Virus record (IMG/VR): IMGVR_UViG_3300042391_001807 | Location: 1-20,187 of that record | From: a virus | Reading direction: 5' to 3' (one strand) | DNA: 20,187 bases | Shown here: piece by piece, positions 1-7,816 of the stretch | How positions within the stretch are numbered: the first letter of the stretch is position 1 | Layout: every line of letters begins with the position of its first letter | Program-made: the position numbers and the translations under genes | Notes under the pieces: generated by a model | Databases searched by the model: none | Told to the model about the DNA's origin: nothing | The model's input: only the letters and a program-made list of their open reading frames with translations

Positions 1-102
1 TTCTGATAATACAACTATACTATCTTTCTTCTGAGTATCTATCTGTGAAAAACTTTTGCAACCCACTAATAGTAAGACTATCAATAACTTTAATTTGTAC
101 AT
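1..102 (-). CDS. Outer-membrane spanin lipoprotein (Rz1-like), partial, embedded in the inner spanin gene
   Basis: An ATG at 102 opens a frame that stays open to the left edge (34 codons visible). It begins MYKLKLLIVLLLVGCKS: a short basic start, a hydrophobic stretch and a lipobox (LVGC) with Cys15 as the expected lipidation site, followed by a polar region. The frame lies inside the 3' end of the inner spanin gene in another reading frame, the classic nested Rz/Rz1 arrangement. Known role of the family: the outer-membrane partner that joins the inner spanin across the periplasm and fuses the membranes at the last step of lysis of a Gram-negative host. The C-terminus is outside the window. 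The call rests on signal peptide, position and overlap, not on sequence identity. Confidence 0.75.
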   Translation of the reverse strand, partial: MYKLKLLIVLLLVGCKSFSQIDTQKKDSIVVLSE

Positions 103-352
103 ACTCTTTTTCTTTTATTTTTTTTATCCTTGTTACTATAACTGTATCTATTTTTCTAAGTTCTTCTTCTTCCTTTTTGTAAGTTGTGGCTTTTTTTTCT
201 AGCCTCTCTATCTTAACTTTTAGAACTTCTGACTCTTTTATTAGTTGATCTCTTTTAGTTTGGTACAGTACTGTTGAGAGTACCCATACAACAATTAATG
301 CCGACCCTAGCCATTGCTCTTTAAAAAAATTTAATATCTTAATAGTGTTCAT
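20..352 (-). CDS. Inner-membrane spanin (Rz-like)
   Basis: This 110-aa protein has one N-terminal membrane segment (about residues 14-31) and then a charged, Lys/Glu-rich helix (about 33-85) likely to form a coiled coil. That is the usual build of an inner spanin: anchored in the cytoplasmic membrane with a periplasmic rod. It is the last complete gene of the lysis cassette (holin, M15 peptidase, spanin) and starts 2 bp after the peptidase stop codon. A lipoprotein frame with a lipobox is nested in its 3' end, which strongly supports the call. Inner spanins are poorly conserved, so the assignment comes from topology and context. Confidence 0.75.
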   Translation of the reverse strand: MNTIKILNFFKEQWLGSALIVVWVLSTVLYQTKRDQLIKESEVLKVKIERLEKKATTYKKEEEELRKIDTVIVTRIKKIKEKEYVQIKVIDSLTISGLQKFFTDRYSEER

Positions 353-354
353 CT

Positions 355-819
355 TTAATTTTTAATTTGGAAATGCATCCAATCATAATTCTTTTCTCTC
401 CCTAAGGATTCAAAACCATGTTTATAAAATATATCAATCATTTTTTTGTATTCCGGTCTTGCAAATCTTGCAGTCTTTGATGTCTCTTTTAATGTATTTC
501 TTGCCGGGTCTAAATCTATTGCTATCCCCCAAGAGTGTGTTGACCAAGCTGACCCACCTCTCATTTTTCTGTAGTTAAAACATCCTCCGAAAAGGTCTAT
601 GCCTAATTCTACTATTTTTTCATAGCCGTATTCTTTTAATAATTCGTTAAAAACTGCTATAAAATTATCTGCTACTAGACTATGGCACATCATTATCTTA
701 ACTTTAGTGTCTGTGTCCCAAGCTAATCTCATTGGATAAGGTAAAGTTATCTTTACTAAATATCCTTTTCCTGTTTCGTTTGGTGTACCGTACTTTTTTG
801 TTATTTGTGCTGTTGTCAT
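355..819 (-). CDS. M15-family peptidoglycan peptidase, endolysin
   Basis: This 154-aa protein carries the zinc-peptidase signature of family M15 (VanY / L-Ala-D-Glu or D-Ala-D-Ala peptidases): [10 protein letters not shown] around residues 93-102, giving His95 and Asp102 as metal ligands, and DWMHF at 146-150, giving His149 as third ligand and Asp146 as likely catalytic base. The family cuts peptide bonds in peptidoglycan. There is no signal peptide, so release through the upstream holin is expected. It lies 2 bp after the holin gene and 2 bp before the inner spanin, forming a compact lysis cassette. The exact bond cleaved cannot be told from the sequence. Confidence 0.88.
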   Translation of the reverse strand: MTTAQITKKYGTPNETGKGYLVKITLPYPMRLAWDTDTKVKIMMCHSLVADNFIAVFNELLKEYGYEKIVELGIDLFGGCFNYRKMRGGSAWSTHSWGIAIDLDPARNTLKETSKTARFARPEYKKMIDIFYKHGFESLGREKNYDWMHFQIKN

Positions 820-821
820 TT

Positions 822-1250
822 TTATTTTAATTCGTCTATATCGTCTTTTAGTTCTTTTGATCTCCTTAATAAAACTTTAAGTTTTTGGAAAATATCAATT
901 TTAAAAGCCGCTTCAAAATTTTCTTTCATACTAGTTAGCTCAATAAATATTATTACTATTGCTATAACTTTTGTAAAAAAGAAAGGTATGCTAAACCATA
1001 TTTTAAAAAATTCACCTAATAAAAACTTATCTATTGTATACAGTAGTAGTATAGCAGATTGATATAACACAAACTTTGATACAATATTACTTAATTTTCT
1101 TGATGTAACTTTATCTTTTATCATAATAGCTTTTGCTATTCCAAGAATTGTATCTAAGGCGATAGCTACACCAACTGCAATTAGTATTCCTGAAACAGGT
1201 GCAAAAAATACCAATAGTGATGTAATTACATATGTTATATAAATTTTCAT
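822..1250 (-). CDS. Holin, toxin-secretion/holin-like membrane protein
   Basis: This 142-aa protein is mostly hydrophobic, with likely membrane segments near residues 5-20, 21-38, 60-78 and 86-105, and a basic then acidic C-terminal tail (about 118-142). The segment [11 protein letters not shown], the following short Lys/Ser-rich loop and the late hydrophobic segment ending in [10 protein letters not shown] resemble the Phage_holin_4 (toxin secretion/phage lysis holin) type. It sits directly before the M15 peptidase and the spanins. Its ATG lies 37 bp beyond a strong terminator that follows the 558-aa gene, and I see no Bacteroidota-type promoter in between, so expression may depend on read-through. 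Confidence 0.75.
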   Translation of the reverse strand: MKIYITYVITSLLVFFAPVSGILIAVGVAIALDTILGIAKAIMIKDKVTSRKLSNIVSKFVLYQSAILLLYTIDKFLLGEFFKIWFSIPFFFTKVIAIVIIFIELTSMKENFEAAFKIDIFQKLKVLLRRSKELKDDIDELK

Positions 1251-1287
1251 TATTTTTTAATTATTCTACTATGTAGGGTTAGATTAT

Positions 1288-1316
1288 AAAAAAAAGGGAG
1301 GAGTATTCTCCTCCCT
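1288..1316 (-). terminator. Rho-independent terminator after the 558-aa virion gene
   Basis: On the minus strand a perfect 9-bp GC-rich stem (AGGGAGGAG / CTCCTCCCT, 1295-1303 with 1308-1316) closes a 4-nt loop and is followed at once by eight T (complement of 1288-1295). It lies 13 bp after the stop codon of the 558-aa gene and before the holin gene. It is the strongest terminator in the window. Confidence 0.9.
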
Positions 1317-1329
1317 AATTAATTTTAGT

Positions 1330-3006
1330 TTATGCTCTTACTGGATAAGCTTCCACTGTAGGCAAGCTTGCCGCTGTAGCTAATGCGTTAACTAACGCTT
1401 CAACTCCTGCATATTTACATGCATCTACAAGTACGTGGTAGTCGATGTTCTCTACTACTTCTCCTGAGAATGATTGTGCAAATCTATTTGTTCTAATTCT
1501 AATAGAATAGTCTACGTATTGTATTGTAGGTTTTAAGTGTGACTCTTGACCTAACACTAATTTACCGTAGTTATTTCCTGCTAATCTTTGACGATTTTCA
1601 AAATATACTCTAGTACGCTCTTCTAAATCGTAAAATTGACCTCCCATTGCTTCTGGCTCAGTTCCAATAGAAAGTGCTTTTACTGCAAATCTACCGTTAC
1701 TTCCTGCACTGAAAGATTCTGAAACCATTCCAGGTGCTGCGTTTGCAACAGATATTCTTGTAGAAGAATATACGAATGGTAAATCATCTCTGTATTCTTC
1801 TGATCCTGCAAGTATATTAACTTTAGATTTTAAGTGAATACCCATTTTTGCTACACCAGAATAACTTACTGCCGCTGCTTCCCAATTTACTCCATTGAAT
1901 GGTGTTGGTGCTTCTGCTGTAAATAAGTCTCTTAATAGTGGAGAACACTCTTCACATACAACAGTTGATAACACTGTAGTAGTGTAAACTGTTTGGCATG
2001 CTGCAGATGTTCCTGTTACAATTGTTAATTCTGGATATGCTGCTACAATTTCTGCAGTTTTAGGGTCTCCACAGTTATCATCTGCTAATTGAATAGTAAA
2101 TGTTTTTTCAACTGCGTTGCAAGTTCCTGATTCTGCCCATACAATAGCTGTAGTTGTTCCAGTACAATCTGGATCCCCAGCACAATCATGCCCTTGGATC
2201 GAAATTGTTTGTGAAAAATTTGCCAATACTGTAGTAGCTGGTGCTAAGATTACATATGTAGAAGCTCCTCCTGCATAAGATTCTCTTTTTACTAAATGTG
2301 CTGGGTACTGTGCTTGTACTAAAGCCAATGCACTAGAATTTCCTGTATCTTGTACTGTTAAGCTGAAGAATGAAAACTCATTACCTATTGCTACAGTTGT
2401 TACGTTTGTGCTGTTTACTGGAGTAATATCAATATATTCAGTAATTGGAACTCCTCCTACTAAAGTGATTTCTTTTAATCTTTCTACTCCTTTTTCAACA
2501 ATTTCATGCATTGTAAAAGTACCTGTATTTGGTGCCTCTAAGTAAAGTTTTACTGTAACTTTAGCTTCTGGGTAACCTAACATACCGATAGCGTCTCCAG
2601 ATAATGTAATATCAATTACTTCATTATCTCCATTGCTTAATACGATTGCTGTATCATTATTGATACCATCGTAACCAATGATAAACTCATCTACAGAAAC
2701 CCCTAATTTTGGAGCGTTTACTCTAATGTCTACAATCTCTGAAAGTTTGAAAGGCATTGAAGAATATGCTTTGTTAGATTGAGAACGAGTTGGTGTTAAA
2801 GGTGCGATACCTAATTTTAACTCGAATAATCTGTCTTTTGGAGTTGCTGGGAAAGTGTTTACTACCGCCATACCTAATGCAGATGGTGTAGCTCCTTTAT
2901 CAACAATACCAAACTGTCCTTTTGCTAATCTTGTAGAATAGCCATTATTCATTACTAAACCTTCGTTAGTTACAAATAAGATTGTTTGTGGTGCGTGACT
3001 TGCCAT
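1330..3006 (-). CDS. Probable abundant virion protein (558 aa), family not recognised
   Basis: I do not recognise a family. The protein begins MASHAPQTILFVTNEG and is rich in Thr, Ala, Val and Gly with alternating beta-type patterns, as in tail-tube, sheath or decoration proteins. Residues 275-354 hold seven Cys (275, 281, 296, 312, 337, 351, 354), ending in a CEEC motif, which could be an inserted disulfide or metal-binding domain. The last 150 residues look like a conserved core. Context: downstream of MCP and the connector candidate, with an almost G/C-free leader like that of the MCP gene and a strong terminator directly after it, both fitting high expression. Best guess is a major tail or capsid-surface protein; the exact role is open. 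Confidence 0.55.
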   Translation of the reverse strand: MASHAPQTILFVTNEGLVMNNGYSTRLAKGQFGIVDKGATPSALGMAVVNTFPATPKDRLFELKLGIAPLTPTRSQSNKAYSSMPFKLSEIVDIRVNAPKLGVSVDEFIIGYDGINNDTAIVLSNGDNEVIDITLSGDAIGMLGYPEAKVTVKLYLEAPNTGTFTMHEIVEKGVERLKEITLVGGVPITEYIDITPVNSTNVTTVAIGNEFSFFSLTVQDTGNSSALALVQAQYPAHLVKRESYAGGASTYVILAPATTVLANFSQTISIQGHDCAGDPDCTGTTTAIVWAESGTCNAVEKTFTIQLADDNCGDPKTAEIVAAYPELTIVTGTSAACQTVYTTTVLSTVVCEECSPLLRDLFTAEAPTPFNGVNWEAAAVSYSGVAKMGIHLKSKVNILAGSEEYRDDLPFVYSSTRISVANAAPGMVSESFSAGSNGRFAVKALSIGTEPEAMGGQFYDLEERTRVYFENRQRLAGNNYGKLVLGQESHLKPTIQYVDYSIRIRTNRFAQSFSGEVVENIDYHVLVDACKYAGVEALVNALATAASLPTVEAYPVRA

Positions 3007-3044
3007 TTTTAATTTTAATTTTAGTTATTATTTATTTATTGTTA

Positions 3045-3710
3045 TTATACTTTTTGTAGTGCTCTTTGCATATCTATTTGATATTTTGCATCTCCACTAT
3101 TCCCTTCAAATAAGCTCGCTGCCATTGATATAATTCTATCTAAGAATTTGTTATCAAACTCTGGTGCAAACTGTTCATTAAACGGGCTTTCGGGATCATC
3201 TTCAACTATTGTTTTTATTTGTACTGGGTATCTGTAGTAAGTTAAGTATAACTCATCATTTGAAAAACAGTCTTTATAAACATATAAGTTGTTTGAAGAT
3301 ATTGAGAATGGTGCTTCTCTAGCTATAAAAGAGGGCTTATTAAATTCATCTTGTAGTATCTCTATCTTATTGTCATCTTTTATTTCGTAAAGGTTAATTT
3401 TTTGTCCTTTACATGTGCTATTAGATGCTTTTGTATAAGCAGAGGAAAGATCGAAATAATTTTTTGGTAGTTCAAAAGTGTCTGCATATTCAACAGAGTC
3501 TTTCTTTTGTATTTTAAAATTAGTTACTAGTACTTGTTGTATATATCTAATTTCATCATTTTTTTTGTTGTCTAAGATGTATTCTATCATCTTATTTTGA
3601 GCTTCATTGAATACAACTACAAATCTACCTCTATCTCCTGCAACATTTGAATTTTCAAAGTTGTCGTTTACTTTTAGTAAAAATTTTATATAAGCTTGTT
3701 CTGTAGTCAT
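3045..3710 (-). CDS. Head-tail connector/adaptor candidate
   Basis: This 221-aa protein has a helical N-terminus (MTTEQAYIKFLLKVNDNF), a central beta-rich part and a C-terminal helix near FDNKFLDRIISMAASLFEG. A helical start, a beta middle and a final FxxxFLDxIIxxA type helix are seen in small connector/ring proteins that sit under the portal (gp4/gp6-like adaptors) and in related proteins of Bacteroidota phages. Position two genes after MCP fits. There is no recognisable Shine-Dalgarno; the start lies 9 bp after the T-run of an upstream terminator hairpin, so its leader is A/T only. The function is inferred from fold-like features and order and is unproven. Confidence 0.5.
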   Translation of the reverse strand: MTTEQAYIKFLLKVNDNFENSNVAGDRGRFVVVFNEAQNKMIEYILDNKKNDEIRYIQQVLVTNFKIQKKDSVEYADTFELPKNYFDLSSAYTKASNSTCKGQKINLYEIKDDNKIEILQDEFNKPSFIAREAPFSISSNNLYVYKDCFSNDELYLTYYRYPVQIKTIVEDDPESPFNEQFAPEFDNKFLDRIISMAASLFEGNSGDAKYQIDMQRALQKV

Positions 3711-3719
3711 TTTTGTTTT

Positions 3720-3746
3720 AAAAAAAGGGGATAATTAAATACCCCC
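3720..3746 (-). terminator. Terminator-like hairpin between the 323-aa and 221-aa genes
   Basis: The minus strand reads GGGGGTA, six-nt loop, TATCCCC (7-bp stem with one G-T wobble; 3740-3746 with 3727-3733), followed by seven T (complement of 3720-3726). It is 9 bp after the 323-aa stop codon and its T-run ends 9 bp before the next start codon. It may attenuate rather than stop transcription, since the downstream genes have no visible promoter of their own. Confidence 0.7.
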
Positions 3747-3755
3747 GTATTTATG

Positions 3756-4727
3756 TTACTCAAGAAGTCCTGTGAAAATCTGTTTTAATTCCTTGTCGTC
3801 TTTTACTTTTCTAGCAGCATTTTTCCAGCCACTTTCTACAAAGACATCATCTATCCAGATTTCTCCTTTTTTATTTTTTACTTTACCTTTAATATAAAGT
3901 TCTTTTAATTTTGAATGGATATAAATTTCTTCTCCTCCATCTTCTGTTTGATATTTCTCTACTGTTTCAATAAAGACTTTATCATTTTGAAACTTGTCTT
4001 CTTTAGATTTTATGAAGTTTCCAAATACTGTATACAGTACTCCGTCTTCTGTTGCTTTATTAGCACTTATTCCTAAGTAATCTAATACTCTAATTAATCC
4101 TTCTCTATCTGAACCTAATAAGTTATAGAATAAGGCAGATGCTTTAGCTTGTCTCATTTCTTTTTCGGCCTCAACAGATATAGAACTGTCTTTGTCAACA
4201 ATACAATACATTGAAATAGGTTGTTTAAACTCTGGATGAGATTCCATATGCTTAGGTGTAACTCTTCTGTGTATTAGTAATAAATATAATCTAAGTAAAT
4301 CTTCAGCTTTAGATGTGTCAAATACTTTTCCTCTTTGTAAATCAATTCTAAAAGAATCCCAAAAAAGATTATTTTTTGAATTTTGGTCAAGGACATCTAC
4401 TCCTTTTTCTGCTTCAATAGGTTTTATGATATTCTCCCTTATTGATTTTAATGCTTCTACTCTAAAGTCTGAATGAATAGCTCTCATAAAAGAGCTTGAA
4501 GTAGGGTATAACCCAGTGTCCCAGATACCTCTTTCTCTGTCAAATACTGCTCCAGGGAATGTATCTACTATAGTGTCACTTAATACTTTTGTTGTATTAA
4601 ATTCTTTAAATCCATCTGGTGCAGATGTATCTAACTTTTCTTTTATTTCATACAGTGTATCTTTTTTAATCTCGAAGTCGTAGATTTTAAGAATTACATT
4701 ACCTGTATCCTTGCTTTTTACTGCCAT
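3756..4727 (-). CDS. Hypothetical protein of the head module (323 aa)
   Basis: I do not recognise this 323-aa protein. It is soluble, highly charged and mostly helical in appearance, without signal peptide, membrane segment or known catalytic motif. The middle (residues about 140-165, DLLRLYLLLIHRRVTPKHM) is helical, and the C-terminus (about 260-323) is Lys/Glu-rich. It lies between MCP and the connector candidate, has its own Bacteroidota-type promoter (4795-4826) with a roughly 60-nt leader, and is followed by a terminator, so it can be made separately from the capsid gene. A virion or assembly role is likely only from position. Confidence 0.75.
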   Translation of the reverse strand: MAVKSKDTGNVILKIYDFEIKKDTLYEIKEKLDTSAPDGFKEFNTTKVLSDTIVDTFPGAVFDRERGIWDTGLYPTSSSFMRAIHSDFRVEALKSIRENIIKPIEAEKGVDVLDQNSKNNLFWDSFRIDLQRGKVFDTSKAEDLLRLYLLLIHRRVTPKHMESHPEFKQPISMYCIVDKDSSISVEAEKEMRQAKASALFYNLLGSDREGLIRVLDYLGISANKATEDGVLYTVFGNFIKSKEDKFQNDKVFIETVEKYQTEDGGEEIYIHSKLKELYIKGKVKNKKGEIWIDDVFVESGWKNAARKVKDDKELKQIFTGLLE

Positions 4728-4794
4728 GTTTTTTATTTTTGGTTACTTAACTTTTTTCTGTGTTGGGTTGTATTCTTTGGTTGGTTTGGTTATG

Positions 4795-4826
4795 CAAAAT
4801 TACAAATTTTATTTGGTTCTTGCAAA
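4795..4826 (-). promoter_or_regulatory. Bacteroidota-type promoter for the 323-aa gene
   Basis: On the minus strand TTTG (4823-4826), a 20-bp spacer and TAATTTTG (4795-4802) match the Bacteroidota housekeeping sigma pattern TTTG-N19-20-TAnnTTTG. Just upstream of the -33 box is TTTAACGAA, shared with other leftward promoters. The predicted leader to the ATG at 4727 is about 60 nt, the longest in the window. Confidence 0.75.
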
Positions 4827-4836
4827 TTCGTTAAAT

Positions 4837-4868
4837 ATCTTACCCCACCAATTTAGATAGGGTAAGAT
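4837..4868 (-). terminator. Hairpin after the major capsid gene
   Basis: A 9-bp perfect stem, ATCTTACCC (4837-4845) with GGGTAAGAT (4860-4868), and a 14-nt loop lie 19 bp after the capsid stop codon. The sequence that follows on the minus strand is only weakly T-rich (ATTTAA), so it may be a weak terminator or a 3'-end stabiliser for capsid mRNA. A promoter for the next gene follows directly. Confidence 0.55.
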
Positions 4869-4886
4869 TTATTTAACTATTTAATA

Positions 4887-6581
4887 TTAGTTGAAACCTT
4901 TTCTTCCAGCTTCGTCTAATTCAATCATTACGAAACGGGTTAAATCTCTAACGTGAATATCTGCGATATTAAATGCCCAGAACTCTTGTCCGATTTGTTT
5001 CATAGAAGACATTACATCTCCAGCTTTTCTGTAATCATAACGACCATTAGTAGTTCCCCAATAGCACATTTCGCCTTGTGGTTTTACTAAGTAGATGTTA
5101 GCTCCAGAATTACCACCGTCTACTAAAGTAGCACCTTTTGGTAAAGCTTTGTTATTAGAATACATTTGATCTTCTACATCCCAAATAACCATTGAGTAAG
5201 CTGTTGGTGATAAGTTTTCTGGGTGGAATCCACCTGCTAAACGGTCAACACCTTCCATCATGTTCAATGATGTATCTTCTTCAATTTCTACACTTCCAAT
5301 TCCTGGAATGAATACTTTTGTAAAACGGATTGGCACATACTCTAAGTTAAATGGATCATTTCCACGAACTGGGTTAGGTATAGTTCTTTCTGTTCCTAAG
5401 AATGTGTTCAATGATGCATTTTGAGAGTTTACTTCATCAGAGAAGATCTCTAAAATGTTTTGGTATGCATATTTACCACATTTGAATTTCAAACGTCTTT
5501 CAACGTCTTGTTTGAATGGGTTGATACGGAATACATATTCTGCAGCTTCTTTCAAGTGATCACGAGTGATTCCACCTGGACGACCATACTTAACAAGTTT
5601 TCCACGTCTCAATTGGTGCCATAAACCTTCGTTTAATCTAGCAACTCCATTTGAATCACGAACTGTAGCGGCACGTTGGAATAAAAGTTTTTGAGCAGTT
5701 AAACGCTCTAATTCTCTCATTGTCAAGAACTCCATTGTAGCTCCGATTTTTGCATTTTTCATATCTGGAACTTTCTTACCACCTTTAGTGATTAAGTTAG
5801 TCAATACTGCATAATCGTTACCACCAAATTCAGATTGTAATTTGTCTAAGTAAGATTTAGATTGTGCGTCTGCTCCAGAGAATGATTTAGAATCAGCCAT
5901 ACCTGTAATGTAAGCTTCAACTCCTGATGCAGATCCTAAACGGAACTCACATCTCATTGTACCTACTGTATCTGGCATATCAAAGTGCGAGAAGTTAGTA
6001 CCTCTTTCTCCTAAGATAGCATGTCCTACTTTAAAGTATTGAATACCTTTAGATAAGTTAGAAGCTAAGAACCAAGTGCTCTTATCATTGTCTGCTAATT
6101 TTACTGTGTGTTCGAATCCTTCACCTACAGCTACTACAGGCTCTTCACCAGAAACGATGATTTGTTGACCGTAGTATTTATCATTTGATAATACATCTCC
6201 TGTTGTAAAAGATCTGTTTAATACAATTTTAAAAGTACTTCCATCAACACCTGGGTAAGCTTGGCTAGATGTATCACGAGTTGTATAGCAACCTTTGTAC
6301 TCTTCTACAGCGATGTCGTATGTGAAACCTCCGTCCCATCCATTAACTTCAAGGATAGCTTTGTTTTGTAATAATTCTCTAAGAATACCGTAGCTTCTTA
6401 CTGCTTGTTTTCCCCACAAGTTCATCAAACCTAAGTGATGCTTGTTTGGGTCTTCTTTGTACCATGAGTAAAGTGAAGGTAAGTCTTGTGCACCACCGAT
6501 TGAAGAAACTGTTTTCTTGTCTGTGAACATTATTACTTGGTCTCCATTTACAACGAAGGGAATGTTTTGTTGTGTTACCAT
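4887..6581 (-). CDS. Major capsid protein candidate (564 aa)
   Basis: The assignment rests on order (TerL, portal, acidic scaffold, then this gene), on size and on signs of very high expression. The protein has mixed alpha/beta character, no signal peptide, and a long helical central part (about residues 230-360) flanked by beta-rich ends, which would suit an HK97-fold shell protein of a large phage, but no diagnostic motif was recognised. At least fourteen of its Arg codons are CGT, while neighbours mostly use AGA, and its 42-bp leader holds only two G/C pairs and ends TTAAAA before the ATG. A hairpin follows the gene. A different abundant head protein is the main alternative. Confidence 0.72.
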   Translation of the reverse strand: MVTQQNIPFVVNGDQVIMFTDKKTVSSIGGAQDLPSLYSWYKEDPNKHHLGLMNLWGKQAVRSYGILRELLQNKAILEVNGWDGGFTYDIAVEEYKGCYTTRDTSSQAYPGVDGSTFKIVLNRSFTTGDVLSNDKYYGQQIIVSGEEPVVAVGEGFEHTVKLADNDKSTWFLASNLSKGIQYFKVGHAILGERGTNFSHFDMPDTVGTMRCEFRLGSASGVEAYITGMADSKSFSGADAQSKSYLDKLQSEFGGNDYAVLTNLITKGGKKVPDMKNAKIGATMEFLTMRELERLTAQKLLFQRAATVRDSNGVARLNEGLWHQLRRGKLVKYGRPGGITRDHLKEAAEYVFRINPFKQDVERRLKFKCGKYAYQNILEIFSDEVNSQNASLNTFLGTERTIPNPVRGNDPFNLEYVPIRFTKVFIPGIGSVEIEEDTSLNMMEGVDRLAGGFHPENLSPTAYSMVIWDVEDQMYSNNKALPKGATLVDGGNSGANIYLVKPQGEMCYWGTTNGRYDYRKAGDVMSSMKQIGQEFWAFNIADIHVRDLTRFVMIELDEAGRKGFN

Positions 6582-6623
6582 TTTTAATTTAATTTAATTT
6601 AATTTATTGTTTATTATTGTTTA

Positions 6624-7763
6624 TTAATCGAAATTCAATGATTCAAGAGGAGATATTGGTGATGTCTCTTCTTGTTTTGTTCTTGATACTCTTGTAGTAT
6701 CTTGTACAATTTTTATCTTTTTTAAGTTTTCTAACTGTACGTTCTTTTTAGTTTCTGAAGTTACCCTCTTAATGTATGTCTCTTTATCTAACATAAATTG
6801 AATAAGCTCTTTTGCTTTTTTAGGATCGTTCATCCATTCTTCATATATGTTATCTATTTCAAAAGATCCATTTTCATCTTTCTTAGTAGCTACATCAACA
6901 AACTTTCTAGTTAGGTTTTCTGATACACCTTCTTGTTTAAATTCTGATGCTAAACCTTTTCTATACTCTTTTATTCTTTCTACTTCTTCTTTTTGCTCAG
7001 CTATAAGTTCTTGCTCTTTATTCTCAAGACCTTTGTAAAATTGTTGTCTTTGATAGTCAACTATTTTTTGAGCTTTTACATCAATTGTTAAGTCTTTTTT
7101 GGAAGATTCTACTAAAGCTCTTGTTTCAGAAGGGCTGTGTCCAATTATATTTTGGTAGTACCATGCTAATACTTCTGCATTATGCCCATCATTATCTTCA
7201 TCATATCCTTGAAAAGGCTCTTTTAAAGATTCTGGGTTTTGAAATAAAGCTTTTGCTAAATCGAGGTCTCCACTCTTAACTATATTGATAAGACGTTTTT
7301 TAACCTCATCTAACCCCTCAATATCAACATACTTAGATTTTAACTCTTCGTCTTTTTGATCTTTTATGGCTTTTTCAAGGTTTTTAAAAGTGTCCTTATC
7401 TATATTGTCTAATTCAGAAAGAAGTTTTTCTGTACCGTCTTCTGTTTCAATTAGTACGTCTTCCCATTCTCCTGAGTCTAATCTATCTTTTACAATATCA
7501 AAATATATTGCATCTGAATTATTAAAGACTATTTCTTCTTTGTTCTCTTTTTTAGAAGGTTCATTCTTTTCTACAACTACTTCTTCTTTTTCTTCTTTGT
7601 CGTCATTTTTTTCAGAATCGTCTGAGCTATCTTCCTTTTCGTCTGATAAGTCAATACTAACTTCTTCATCTTTTTTTGGATTAGCTCCCTCTTCTAATGA
7701 AAAATCGTTAAATTCTAGTAATTGTTCAAATGACAGTTCTTCTTGGTTTTGTTCTGTTCTCAT
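6624..7763 (-). CDS. Capsid scaffolding protein candidate, acidic coiled-coil
   Basis: This 379-aa protein is extremely acidic at the N-terminus (residues about 18-75 are nearly all Asp, Glu, Lys and Ser) and continues with long charged helices (about 100-150 and 235-350) likely to be coiled coil. No protease motif was seen. It lies between portal and the major capsid candidate, the normal place of a scaffold or prohead core protein that shapes the procapsid and is then lost. Its own promoter (7772-7802) is so close that the -7 box ends 9 bp before the ATG, which predicts a nearly leaderless mRNA. Function is inferred from composition and position. Confidence 0.65.
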   Translation of the reverse strand: MRTEQNQEELSFEQLLEFNDFSLEEGANPKKDEEVSIDLSDEKEDSSDDSEKNDDKEEKEEVVVEKNEPSKKENKEEIVFNNSDAIYFDIVKDRLDSGEWEDVLIETEDGTEKLLSELDNIDKDTFKNLEKAIKDQKDEELKSKYVDIEGLDEVKKRLINIVKSGDLDLAKALFQNPESLKEPFQGYDEDNDGHNAEVLAWYYQNIIGHSPSETRALVESSKKDLTIDVKAQKIVDYQRQQFYKGLENKEQELIAEQKEEVERIKEYRKGLASEFKQEGVSENLTRKFVDVATKKDENGSFEIDNIYEEWMNDPKKAKELIQFMLDKETYIKRVTSETKKNVQLENLKKIKIVQDTTRVSRTKQEETSPISPLESLNFD

Positions 7764-7771
7764 TTCTTGTG

Positions 7772-7802
7772 CAAAATTAGTGGTTTTTTTTGTAACTGCA
7801 AA
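7772..7802 (-). promoter_or_regulatory. Bacteroidota-type promoter for the scaffold-capsid genes
   Basis: On the minus strand TTTG (7799-7802), a 19-bp spacer and TAATTTTG (7772-7779). The -33 box is itself part of a second TAATTTTG copy (7799-7806) and is preceded by TTTTAAC. Transcription would begin only a few bases before the ATG at 7763. The same paired-box layout, 27 bp apart, occurs before the portal gene. Confidence 0.75.
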
Positions 7803-7816
7803 ATTAGTTAAAATTT
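7798..7816 (-). repeat. 19-bp repeat in late promoters, copy 1
   Basis: GCAAAATTAGTTAAAATTT (plus strand) is identical to 10662-10680; a 15-bp version lies at 10690-10704 and a 10-bp version at 7771-7780. On the minus strand each copy contains TTTTAACTAATTTTG, an upstream TTTAAC fused to a promoter box. In this copy it supplies the -33 box of the scaffold promoter. Confidence 0.8.

Noticed and set aside
805-1062. Plus-strand 85-codon frame opposite the holin
   Set aside because: It mirrors the holin gene, is a low-complexity hydrophobic frame, and breaks the gene layout.
1283-1290. TATAAT-like sequence on the minus strand after the terminator, as a promoter for the lysis genes
   Set aside because: It overlaps the T-run of the terminator and lacks the TTTG/TAnnTTTG pattern used elsewhere in the window.
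4026-4039. Perfect 14-bp palindrome TACTGTATACAGTA
   Set aside because: It lies within the coding region of the 323-aa gene with no promoter nearby; chance in AT-rich coding DNA is the simplest reading.
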